NCBI GenBank assembly: GCA_910587775.1
Contig: CAJUNF010000013.1
Location: 1 to 33,455, forward strand
DNA from: an uncultured Bacilli bacterium
GTDB taxonomy: Bacteria > Bacillota_I > Bacilli_A > RF39 > UBA660
Length of the DNA stretch: 33,455 nt
Direction: 5' to 3'
In this document: piece by piece, positions 15,813 through 22,752 of the stretch
How the letters are laid out: each line of letters opens with the position of its first letter
Numbering within the stretch: the stretch's first letter is position 1
Program-made: the position numbers and the translations under genes
The notes under the pieces: model-generated
What the model saw: the letters and a program-made list of their open reading frames with translations, nothing else
What the model was told of the DNA's origin: nothing
Database searches by the model: none

Positions 15813-16928
15813 TTATGCTTCATTACCTTCCTTAGTTACTTGTTCTAAAGTTTTTACTTCAATCTTATATTTTGTCAAACGACTTGCTAATTTAATATTA
15901 ATTCCTTTTTTACCAATTGCTAAAGATAATTGATCTTCTGGAACAATAGCTAAAGCTTCTTTCTTCATTGGATCTAATATATTTACAATAACACCTTTTG
16001 CTGGTGATAATGCTTCACGAATAAATTCACTAGCATCTTCATGATATAAAATTAAATCAATTTTTTCACCATTTAAATCCTTTAAAATACTTCCTATTCT
16101 TGAACCACGTTCTCCAATACAAGATCCTTTTGCATCTACTTTTTCATTGGTTGAGAAAACAGCAACTTTACTTCGTACTCCAGGTTCACGTACAACAGCA
16201 TATAACATAATTGTTCCATCAACTAATTCTGGAATAGTTGTTTCAAATAAACGTTTAACAAATCCATAATGTTTTCTAGAACACAAGATAAATGGACCTT
16301 TTGTAGTTTCTTCAACACGTGTAATATAAACCTTTATACTAGATCCCATCATTACAGTTTCTCCAGGAATCATTTCTGTTTTTGGTAAAATTCCTCTAGT
16401 TCTTCCAAGATCCACATAATAATTACGTGCATCTTCCATAGCAAGCATTCCTACCATCATCTCGCCCATTTTACCTTCAAACTCTTCCATAATGCTATTA
16501 CGTTCAGCTTCACGTATTTTTTGAGTCAATACTTGTTTTGCAGTTCCTGCCGCAACTCTTCCAAAATCTTTTGGTGTTACTTCTTTTTCAATTGTTTCAC
16601 CAATTTCAATATCATTTACAATATCTCTTGCATCATCTAATGTAATTTGAGCATCTAAATTAATTTCTGGTGGAATTCTAACAATATTTCCTTCTGCGTC
16701 TTCTTCTTCACTTCCAAAATCAAGTTCTGGAACTACTACATAATAAGAAAAAACCTTAATATCTCCAGTATCTGGATTAATAACAACTTTGGCATTTGTC
16801 TTAGAATCAAAATTTTTCTTATAAGCAGTTAAAAGAGCTTGCTCCATTGCTTCAATTACTACCTGCTTACTAATATTTTTTTCATCAACAATATGATCTA
16901 AAGCTCTCATAAATTCTTTTGCATTCAT
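15813..16928 (-). CDS. nusA: Transcription termination/antitermination factor NusA
   Basis: 371 residues, the size of the short Gram-positive form. An N-terminal RNA polymerase-binding domain (1-125), an S1 domain (about 148-220) and two KH domains with GxxG loops IGERGSRI (271-278) and IGKKGINI (338-345). It modulates pausing, intrinsic termination and antitermination. The ATG shares its A with the rimP stop (TAATG), behind AAGGAGAG. The operon leader contains a hairpin (17210-17231) that may let NusA control its own synthesis. Confidence 0.96.
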   Translation of the reverse strand: MNAKEFMRALDHIVDEKNISKQVVIEAMEQALLTAYKKNFDSKTNAKVVINPDTGDIKVFSYYVVVPELDFGSEEEDAEGNIVRIPPEINLDAQITLDDARDIVNDIEIGETIEKEVTPKDFGRVAAGTAKQVLTQKIREAERNSIMEEFEGKMGEMMVGMLAMEDARNYYVDLGRTRGILPKTEMIPGETVMMGSSIKVYITRVEETTKGPFILCSRKHYGFVKRLFETTIPELVDGTIMLYAVVREPGVRSKVAVFSTNEKVDAKGSCIGERGSRIGSILKDLNGEKIDLILYHEDASEFIREALSPAKGVIVNILDPMKKEALAIVPEDQLSLAIGKKGINIKLASRLTKYKIEVKTLEQVTKEGNEA

Positions 16929-17179
16929 TATTCTCTCTCCTTACTAAGTACATCTAAAATATAAGAATCTTCAAATAAATCTAACTCATCCACTACTGGA
17001 TTAATTAAATTTGTAGCTTCTACTATCGTATCCAAATCAATCCCATTAATCTTATCAAGCACAATCCTTAAAAAATAATAAGTTCCTTCTTTTTCATATA
17101 AAATAGAATCAATTATTATTTCTTTTGGTTTCAAAACAGGTTCTAAAGCATTTTTTAAAACCTCTAATCTACTATCCAT
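16928..17179 (-). CDS. rimP: Ribosome maturation factor RimP, N-terminal domain only
   Basis: 83 residues against about 150 in typical RimP. The N-terminal alpha/beta domain is complete: VLKPKEIIIDSILYEKEGTYYFLRIVLDK, then GIDLDTIVEATNLINPVVDE and the end of the domain YILDVLSKERE, which corresponds to the DVSSPGLERPL junction. The C-terminal SH3-like domain, which contacts S12 in other bacteria, is missing, and nusA starts at the stop codon. AGGTGA lies 10 nt before the ATG. Position directly upstream of nusA supports the identity. Confidence 0.85.
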   Translation of the reverse strand: MDSRLEVLKNALEPVLKPKEIIIDSILYEKEGTYYFLRIVLDKINGIDLDTIVEATNLINPVVDELDLFEDSYILDVLSKERE

Positions 17180-17209
17180 TTTTTCTTAATCACCTCAAAA
17201 CAATAATAA

Positions 17210-17231
17210 AAGTGGGATATTCTGCCCACTT
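17210..17231 (-). terminator. Leader hairpin (candidate attenuator) of the rimP-nusA operon
   Basis: A perfect 7-bp GC-rich stem (AAGTGGG 17210-17216 and CCCACTT 17225-17231, 8-nt loop) followed on the minus strand by an interrupted T-tract, TTTATTATTG. It begins about 8 nt after the predicted transcription start and ends 30 bp before rimP. A weak, interrupted T-tract is the type of terminator that needs NusA. Confidence 0.65.
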
Positions 17232-17245
17232 AAATCTGTAAACTA

Positions 17246-17274
17246 ATTATATCTTTTTTTTCTATATTTATCAA
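17246..17274 (-). promoter_or_regulatory. Sigma-A promoter of the rimP-nusA-ylxR-infB-rbfA operon
   Basis: On the minus strand TTGATA (17274-17269), exactly 17 nt, TATAAT (17251-17246). The predicted start is near 17239. Confidence 0.8.
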
Positions 17275-17343
17275 GTTTTATTTCTTTTCTATCCAAATTG
17301 AAACAAATTTTGACTAATTTCATCATTATGAAATGAAAAATCT

Positions 17344-18687
17344 TTAATTCTCTCTTTTTCGAACCATACCAGATTGATTAAAACATTCTATAACATCTTC
17401 ACAAGTATTTAATTTAGAAGAAAAGTCATAATCTTTAAATGGATCTCCATACTTAATTAAATAATCGGATAAAACAGTATAATATTGCATCGCCTCTAAA
17501 TTATCAGAATAATCTTTTTTCATTTTAATTAATAATTCTTCCACTCTCATAACTCCAAGCACTTCATCTTTTCTTACATAAATAGGTTCCAATTTATTAT
17601 AAGAAGTTTGAATTGGAGAAATAATATAATAATCACTTTCTGAATCATATTTCATTTGATTAGTAAAAATATATTGATTGGTATTTAAATGAACAAGCAC
17701 TATATTTTTTGTTTTATAATTCATAGGATTAACATAATAATCTAGATGATAAGAATCCAAATAACTTAATCCTTGTTGTAAACTCTTAGAACTTTCTCTT
17801 ATTTGAGCACTCGTAAAATTTTCATTACTTCCTAATTGAAAAGGAATAAAAGGTTTTTCTAAAATATGAAGAGATGTATCTAATAATTGATAAGCTTCCA
17901 TCACACTAAATTCACGATCTAATGTTACATTAATCCCTAAAGGAAATAAAAGATTGGATAATTTATTTATTTGATCTGGTAATATATCATTAGGGCTACC
18001 TTTATAATCTACATCAAAAGCAATACTATTATAAGCTAAATCTTTTGTATCATATAAAAGAGAAAAATGATTAGGTCTTGTTTCTACACATAAATATAAA
18101 TTTTCTTTATTATAGACAACATAAATCTCATCAAGAGAATACGTTTTTAAAACATCTTCATCTTTCATAGAAGAAGCATATTCCATACCAATTTCACATG
18201 GATTTAAAGAAAAATCATAACTAATATTTTCAAATGATTCAGGAAATGCTAAGGGCTTTTCTAAAGTATACAAATCAATATAATCATATGCACTTTCAAG
18301 TGTTATAGAAGAAACATCCTCATAAAAAATAGTAGAAAAAGCTATAATATCACAAGAAAGTATTTTATTATTCTTACCAGCAAGTAAATGATCTTCAACA
18401 ATTTCAAAGACCTCTTCACTTCCAAGTTTTTTTAAATTTTGATTCGTTAAATAATATTGTCTACCATATTTTACAATATACAATTCATTTAAAGAAAAAT
18501 TATAATCTTCCAAAGAAGAAATGAAACTTCTACCACCATGAGTATAACAGTGTTCCATCAAATAATTTTGCATTTCTACTTCCTTTTTCTTTGTCACATA
18601 CCTATCTGCACATATTGAAGCTATTGCACCTAAATACATGCCCAATAGAACTGGAGAAAAGAAAGATTTATTATCATTTTTTTTCAT
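17344..18687 (-). CDS. Hypothetical membrane-anchored protein, 447 residues
   Basis: Not recognised. One N-terminal membrane segment (about 9-28, FFSPVLLGMYLGAIASICA) with a Lys-rich start is followed by about 410 residues of mixed alpha/beta sequence rich in Tyr, Asp and Ser. A phrase pattern recurs: YIVKYGRQYYLTN (about 49-61), YVVYNKENLYLC (about 190-202) and VLVHLNTNQYIFTN (about 325-340), suggesting a repeated strand-rich module of about 140 residues. AAGGAG precedes the ATG. Extended -10 promoter at 18713. No catalytic motif seen. Confidence 0.7.
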   Translation of the reverse strand: MKKNDNKSFFSPVLLGMYLGAIASICADRYVTKKKEVEMQNYLMEHCYTHGGRSFISSLEDYNFSLNELYIVKYGRQYYLTNQNLKKLGSEEVFEIVEDHLLAGKNNKILSCDIIAFSTIFYEDVSSITLESAYDYIDLYTLEKPLAFPESFENISYDFSLNPCEIGMEYASSMKDEDVLKTYSLDEIYVVYNKENLYLCVETRPNHFSLLYDTKDLAYNSIAFDVDYKGSPNDILPDQINKLSNLLFPLGINVTLDREFSVMEAYQLLDTSLHILEKPFIPFQLGSNENFTSAQIRESSKSLQQGLSYLDSYHLDYYVNPMNYKTKNIVLVHLNTNQYIFTNQMKYDSESDYYIISPIQTSYNKLEPIYVRKDEVLGVMRVEELLIKMKKDYSDNLEAMQYYTVLSDYLIKYGDPFKDYDFSSKLNTCEDVIECFNQSGMVRKREN

Positions 18688-18712
18688 AAAAAAACTCCTT
18701 TTTCAAAGAGCT

Positions 18713-18721
18713 ATTATAACA
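18713..18721 (-). promoter_or_regulatory. Extended -10 promoter of the 447-residue gene
   Basis: Minus-strand TGTTATAAT: TATAAT at 18718-18713 preceded by TG and one base. No clear -35. It gives a leader of about 20 nt before the ribosome site. Confidence 0.55.
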
Positions 18722-18735
18722 CATAAAATTTAAAA

Positions 18736-19251
18736 CTAACGAATATATCCATTCATTACTTTTTTTGTATCACTTATAGCAATAAAAGCATCTTTATCAC
18801 ATCTTCTTATAATCTTTTCTACCTTCTTTAATGTTTTACTATTCACTTGCAGATAAATCATCATTCTAGGATTTCCATCAAAATTATTTTTTAATTCAAT
18901 AACAGATACCAAATATTCTTTAGCTTTCAATTCTTTTAACACTTTTTCATTATTTTTTGAAACAATAGCTTGCACCATAACTACTCCATGAATAATTTTA
19001 GAAGAAATAAAACTTCCAATTAAAGTTCCTGAAGCATATCCAAGAGAATAAGAAATAGGAATAAAAAAAGAAGATATATCAATCATAAGTGCTTCTCTAG
19101 CTACTAAAAACCATAACAAAGTTTCCAAAAAAGCCAAAAGAGCTGCAATTATTTTTTTATCATGCAACATAACATTAGATCTTACTGTTCCAATTGATAC
19201 ATCTAAAATTCGAGCGAAAAAAATCTTAATACAAACAAAAAACAAGCTCAT
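18736..19251 (-). CDS. DUF5698/DUF2179 (UPF0316, YebE-type) membrane protein
   Basis: 171 residues from ATG 19251; the GTG at 19260 lies in the AGGTGA ribosome site. Three membrane helices occupy the first 90 residues, with the family signature ARILDVSIGTVRSNVMLHDKK. A soluble C-terminal DUF2179 domain (about 95-171) follows, with LKAKEYLVSVIELKNN and IRRCDKDAFIAISDTKKVMNGYI. Function of the family is unknown; DUF2179 may bind a small ligand. It follows the zinc-ribbon gene by about 30 bp on the same strand. Confidence 0.83.
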   Translation of the reverse strand: MSLFFVCIKIFFARILDVSIGTVRSNVMLHDKKIIAALLAFLETLLWFLVAREALMIDISSFFIPISYSLGYASGTLIGSFISSKIIHGVVMVQAIVSKNNEKVLKELKAKEYLVSVIELKNNFDGNPRMMIYLQVNSKTLKKVEKIIRRCDKDAFIAISDTKKVMNGYIR

Positions 19252-19282
19252 AAAATTCACCTGTTTTTAATATATCCATTTT

Positions 19283-19561
19283 TTAAAATAATATAAGAAC
19301 TGCAATTAAAAAAACAATGACTAAAATTCCTACAACAAATAAAACACCTATTAATTTAGTATTTGTCTTAGAATTTTGAATCTCATATTTAATTGGATCC
19401 ATACCATATTGCTCACTTACCAAACGAGGTCTTAAATCTTTTTCCTTTTCCTTTTTCATAGAAACATAACTAGAAACTTGATCCGAAGAAATAAAAGATC
19501 CACAAAAAGGACAAGTCGCTGCTTGATTACCAAGTGCTTTACCACAATTCTTACAAACCAT
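19283..19561 (-). CDS. Zinc-ribbon membrane protein
   Basis: 92 residues from ATG 19561, behind GTGGGTG. The N-terminal zinc ribbon has two CxxC pairs, CKNCG and CPFCG, within the first 22 residues. A polar linker (about 25-68) with KEKEKD follows, then one C-terminal membrane helix (about 71-91, LIGVLFVVGILVIVFLIAVL). Such tail-anchored zinc-ribbon proteins are common in low-GC Gram-positives and have no settled role. It diverges from cmpB. Confidence 0.75.
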   Translation of the reverse strand: MVCKNCGKALGNQAATCPFCGSFISSDQVSSYVSMKKEKEKDLRPRLVSEQYGMDPIKYEIQNSKTNTKLIGVLFVVGILVIVFLIAVLILF

Positions 19562-19637
19562 ATGAAACACCCACTTTTAAAAAAAGTATAACATGAATAC
19601 TTAAGAATTTCTATTCCATAATAATAAAGTGATTACT

Positions 19638-20156
19638 ATGTTTTATTTAAATTCTTTTTTAATATTTTCTATTTTAGGTTGGTGCTATGAATTTATATTT
19701 CATCTTTTTGAACATAAAATTCGTGACAATATCTTAGTTGGTCCTTGGATGCCTATTTATGGTTTTGGTATTCTAATAATTGAATTAACCAATAATCTTT
19801 TAAAAAAAATTAAAATAAATGGTAAAAAAAGATTAATTCTATGCTTTTTCATTAGTACCATCATTTTAACTTTATTAGAAGAAATTGGTGGAATCTTAAT
19901 TCAATATTTTTATAATACTTCCTTTTGGAATTATGAATCGATTCCTATGTCAATTGGACCATATATTAATATATTAGTTTCTCTTGTATGGGGATTTTTT
20001 GGTCTTTTAATTGAATATTTTATTTATCCACTTTTGACTCCATGGATAAAAAAAATACCCAAATGGGTATCTATAATAATATTTAGCTTATTTTTAATCG
20101 ATAATATCTGGAGCTTCTTCAATAAAAGTATTACTTTTATGAGGTTCATCTCTTAA
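19638..20156 (+). CDS. CmpB-family multi-pass membrane protein (putative ABC permease, PF06541 type)
   Basis: 172 residues from ATG 19638; a GTG at 19629 is in the AAAGTGATT ribosome site. Four to five membrane helices. The family hallmarks are the N-terminal SILGWCYEFIFHL, the loop VGPWMPIYGFG and EEIGGILIQYF, and FWNYESIPMSIGPYINILVSLVWG. These proteins are labelled ABC permeases in databases, but no ATPase is adjacent and the function is unproven. The last 63 bp overlap the end of trmL on the other strand, and codons near 20050-20070 contain the trmL terminator. Confidence 0.78.
   Translation: MFYLNSFLIFSILGWCYEFIFHLFEHKIRDNILVGPWMPIYGFGILIIELTNNLLKKIKINGKKRLILCFFISTIILTLLEEIGGILIQYFYNTSFWNYESIPMSIGPYINILVSLVWGFFGLLIEYFIYPLLTPWIKKIPKWVSIIIFSLFLIDNIWSFFNKSITFMRFIS
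20048..20070 (-). terminator. trmL terminator inside the cmpB coding region
   Basis: Stem ATACCC/GGGTAT (arms 20055-20060 and 20065-20070, 4-nt loop) followed on the minus strand by seven or eight T. It is 24 nt past the trmL stop and lies within cmpB, where the same bases encode a Lys-Lys-Ile-Pro-Lys-Trp-Val segment. Confidence 0.7.
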
Positions 20157-20618
20157 TAAATCTAAATAATCTTGCTGACGTAATGCCTCATAAACCATAA
20201 TTGCAACCGTATTAGATAAATTTAAAGCTCTAACTTGATCTGTCATTGGCATACGCATACAATGATCCAAATAAGGTTTTAAAATCTCTCTTGGAATCCC
20301 TGTACTTTCCTTACCAAAAAGAAAATAAATATTTTCATCTTTATTACTATAATCAAAACTAGTATGAGGTTTATGGCCATATCTTGTTAAAAAATAATAA
20401 GTTCCTTTATTTTTTTTTAAAAAATCTTCAATATTTTCATAAACTGTATAATCACAATTTTGAATATAATTTACTCCACTACGCTTAATATATTTCTCAT
20501 CTAAAGAAAAACCTAAAGGTTTAATTAAATGTAACTTACTATGCGTTGCTACACAAGTACGCATAATATTTCCAGTATTTCCAGGAATTTCTGGTTCAAA
20601 CAAGACAATATTTATCAT
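20094..20618 (-). CDS. trmL: tRNA (cytidine/uridine(34)-2'-O)-methyltransferase TrmL
   Basis: 174 residues, a SPOUT-fold methyltransferase that modifies the wobble base of tRNA-Leu. Motifs: GNTGNIMRTC (13-22), the knot segment YFLFGKESTGIP (98-109) and MTDQVRALNLSNTVAI (125-140) with the SNT triplet. The final 20 residues extend beyond the typical family end, and it is this tail that overlaps cmpB. It starts 8 bp after the Lys-rich membrane protein gene, so the two are likely co-transcribed. Confidence 0.92.
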   Translation of the reverse strand: MINIVLFEPEIPGNTGNIMRTCVATHSKLHLIKPLGFSLDEKYIKRSGVNYIQNCDYTVYENIEDFLKKNKGTYYFLTRYGHKPHTSFDYSNKDENIYFLFGKESTGIPREILKPYLDHCMRMPMTDQVRALNLSNTVAIMVYEALRQQDYLDLLRDEPHKSNTFIEEAPDIID

Positions 20619-20626
20619 AATAATGC

Positions 20627-21568
20627 CTAACGTCTAAACTCATACATATCTAAAAGTTTAACAAAATCTGCTGATTCTAATACTTTTTGATCATCTCTTT
20701 GTGCAACATCTATTAATGTACCACGCTCATAATATGCAATTGCTGGAACATTTTTAAATTTATTAACTTTTAATCCTGTATTTAACACACAAGTCATATC
20801 ACAATTAATTGTTCCATTTTCATCCGTTAAATCAACATAATAAAAACTATTTTCCAAATGATAATCCTTTATAATCTTATATAATTCTTTTTCTAAATTA
20901 TAAGTTTCTTCATAACCACGATAATTATATAAAATAAAGATTGCGTCTTTAGAATCATGTGATACTTTTTTGGATTCTTCCATAGTTATTTTTTGAATAT
21001 CTATTTTTTCATGAATAAAATATCCTTCTTGATATAGATTTTCTTGATGTCTTCTAGATAACTCATAACCTACATAAGCAATAATAATGACCCAAACTAA
21101 AACAATTGCAGCAATTAAGTAATTAGATACAGGAATAACTTTTTTTATTGTTTTTCTAGTTTCAAAAATAACTTCTTCCCTTGGTTCAGAAACAGATTCA
21201 ACATTTGGAACTTCTACTTCTGAAACAATAGTTTCTTCTAAAACTTTTGATTTTATTTCCTTCTTTTCCACTTCTTTTTCTTTAGAAACATCTTTTTTAG
21301 CTAAAGGTTTAGATGCAGTTTTTTTAGTTGTAGTCTTTTTTACAGCAACACTTTTTTTAGCTGTTACTTTTGTTTCATTTTCTTTTTTTACTTTTGGTTT
21401 CTTTACAGATTCATTTTTTGTTCCACTTGCATTTTTTGTAGCAGTCTTTTTCACACCACTAGTTTTCTTAGCAGTAGTACTCTTCTTTCCAGTACTACTT
21501 TTAGCTGCAGCTTTTTTTGTAGTACTTTTAGTTGTTGTCGTTTTTTTTACCTTTTTTTCTTCATCCAT
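20627..21568 (-). CDS. Lys/Thr-rich membrane protein with a thioredoxin-like ectodomain lacking CxxC
   Basis: 313 residues. Residues 1-100 are a low-complexity Lys-Thr-Ser-Ala tract (many KKTTTK and TAKK-type words), like histone H1 tails. An acidic linker (100-135) precedes a single membrane helix (about 150-170). The extracytoplasmic C-terminal domain (about 185-313) looks thioredoxin-like: strand AIFILYNYRGYEE, helix, strand FYYVDLTD, and a cis-Pro-type NVPAIAYYERG (273-283). The spot where CxxC belongs reads NYRG, so disulfide exchange by the usual mechanism is unlikely; Cys256 and Cys260 occur elsewhere. The positive-inside rule puts the basic tail in the cytoplasm, where it could bind nucleic acid or polyphosphate. 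Function unknown. Confidence 0.72.
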   Translation of the reverse strand: MDEEKKVKKTTTTKSTTKKAAAKSSTGKKSTTAKKTSGVKKTATKNASGTKNESVKKPKVKKENETKVTAKKSVAVKKTTTKKTASKPLAKKDVSKEKEVEKKEIKSKVLEETIVSEVEVPNVESVSEPREEVIFETRKTIKKVIPVSNYLIAAIVLVWVIIIAYVGYELSRRHQENLYQEGYFIHEKIDIQKITMEESKKVSHDSKDAIFILYNYRGYEETYNLEKELYKIIKDYHLENSFYYVDLTDENGTINCDMTCVLNTGLKVNKFKNVPAIAYYERGTLIDVAQRDDQKVLESADFVKLLDMYEFRR

Positions 21569-21601
21569 ATTAATCCCGTCCTTGTTAATTCATTTTAGCA
21601 T

Positions 21602-21639
21602 AAAAAAAATCAATTGAAAAGTTAGAAAACTTAAATTGA
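21602..21639 (-). terminator. Terminator of the 99-residue gene
   Basis: Inverted repeat 21610-21639 (TCAATT/AATTGA outside, AAGTT/AACTT inside, with a small internal loop) followed on the minus strand by eight T. The stop codon of the gene is in the right arm. Confidence 0.65.
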
Positions 21640-21930
21640 CTCCTGACTAATTTCTTGAATTCTTTCTTTAATCATCAAAATAAATTCTAAAGAAGCATGA
21701 ATTTTTGGAAGAACAATTAAAGCATCTTGTAATTTAGTTTTTAAAGAAACACTTTCTTCTATCATCATAGCCTTCTCATATAAATTTATAGAAAAAGAAT
21801 TAACTAGAACAAACGCTTTAATATACTTTTCCAAATCATACAAAACATATTCTTTTAAAGGATATGAATCCATTTCTCTTACTCCATAATATGCGCTAAT
21901 ATAACAACTAAAAGTTTCTTCAACAGACAT
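21631..21930 (-). CDS. Hypothetical small helical protein, 99 residues
   Basis: Not recognised. It starts at ATG 21930 behind TAGGAGG; a longer reading to 21957 is unlikely because it would include the ribosome site. The sequence is almost wholly helical (about four helices), acidic at the N-terminus, with hydrophobic heptads such as LVNSFSINLYEKAMMIEE and LIVLPKIHASLEFILMIKERI. There is no membrane segment or signal. It may be a small four-helix bundle. The gene lies directly after the CRISPR array on the same strand, and the degenerate last repeat supplies its -10 box. Confidence 0.65.
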   Translation of the reverse strand: MSVEETFSCYISAYYGVREMDSYPLKEYVLYDLEKYIKAFVLVNSFSINLYEKAMMIEESVSLKTKLQDALIVLPKIHASLEFILMIKERIQEISQESI

Positions 21931-21944
21931 ATAATTCCTCCTAT

Positions 21945-22504
21945 TTTTTATATACATTATATTTTGATTCTAATAATACTAACCAGAAAATTAAACGAAG
22001 TATCATTATCCTTTAAATTACAATATGTTTTAATTTTAGGAAAACAAGGTTCTTCATCAATGAACTGAGATATAGTCTTTAAATTACAGTATGTTTTGAT
22101 TCCAATTAAAGACATACCGCAATCACGAAATAATTCTCCTTTTTTTTAATTACAATATGTTTTAGTCATAATAAGGCGTTATATGTATAGAAATAGAACG
22201 TCTAGCACGCTTTAAATTACAATATGTTTTATTCACAACCATAACATCCTGTGAATATGGAATAAAATATACGATCTTTAAATTACAATGTGTTTTAATC
22301 ACAACAAAATGAAATAAATACTTTTATCATTTCACCACAAGTCTTTAAATTACACTATGTTTTGATTCTAATTAAATCAAATTCATTATCTAGATCAAAT
22401 ATTTTTTGCTTTAAATTACAGTATGTTTCAATCACAACTGATTCTTTCATTAAACTTACTGGTGATGTAATTTCCTTTAAATTACAGTATGTTTTAACCA
22501 CAAC
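21945..22504 (-). CRISPR. Degenerate orphan CRISPR array, type I-B-like, nine repeats
   Basis: Repeats of about 30 bp begin at 21945, 22011, 22077, 22143, 22210, 22276, 22343, 22409 and 22475: spacing 66-67 bp, with eight unique spacers of 36-37 bp. The plus-strand conserved half is CTTTAAATTACARTATGTTT, and the other 10 bases vary (ATCACAAC, GATTCTAAT, GTCATAAT forms). Read on the minus strand the repeat starts GTTGTGATTAAAAC and ends in AATTTAAAG, like type I-B repeats of Clostridia (start GTTTTATATTAA, end TGTAAAT). The last 8 bases, the crRNA 5' handle in that orientation, are identical in seven of nine repeats. The first listed repeat (21945) is the most decayed and would be the trailer end. 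No cas gene occurs in the window. The orientation is inferred. Confidence 0.85.
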
Positions 22505-22667
22505 CCATGAAATTAATCACTTTTCAATTAATTTCTATAAAAATATATCATTTCTTAAAAAAAAATTCTACATTTTTACTTTTTTTACTAAAAATATCTG
22601 TCGATATTCAAGCACTTTTAATGCTTTTAAAGTCGACAATAAAATTTCTAATTACTAGAATAAAAAA
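22505..22667. other. AT-rich region beside the array: probable old leader, with a nested hairpin
   Basis: No gene supported. The AT-rich stretch next to repeat 22475 is where a minus-strand array would have its leader. At 22599-22638 an inverted repeat TGTCGA/TCGACA encloses a second stem AAGCA/TGCTT with a 7-nt loop. No T-run follows closely, so it is not a clear terminator; it may be a structured RNA or a protein site. Confidence 0.4.
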
Positions 22668-22696
22668 GATCCTTGACTAATAGCTTTCCAAGGATC
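22662..22696 (-). terminator. Terminator of the cotJB-cotJC transcript
   Basis: A perfect 8-bp stem GATCCTTG/CAAGGATC (22668-22675 and 22689-22696, 13-nt loop) followed on the minus strand by TTTTTT. It is 57 bp past the cotJC stop. Confidence 0.85.
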
Positions 22697-22752
22697 AAAT
22701 CTCATAAAAATAAATTTCTCTATAGCTATTATTAGATTAATTTTAAACAAAT

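Noticed and set aside
17319..17334. Terminator of the 447-residue gene (stem TTTCAT/ATGAAA)
   Set aside because: The stem is short and AT-only, and no continuous T-run follows on the minus strand.
22011..22504. 36-bp repeat with 30-bp spacer, as in type II arrays
   Set aside because: The six bases before each conserved CTTTAAATTAC are different in every unit, so the repeat is about 30 bp and the spacer 36-37 bp.
22362..22658. Open frame of 98 codons on the plus strand across the repeats
   Set aside because: It runs through CRISPR repeats and spacers and the AT-rich flank, has no ribosome site, and its repeated protein segments are just the translated repeats.
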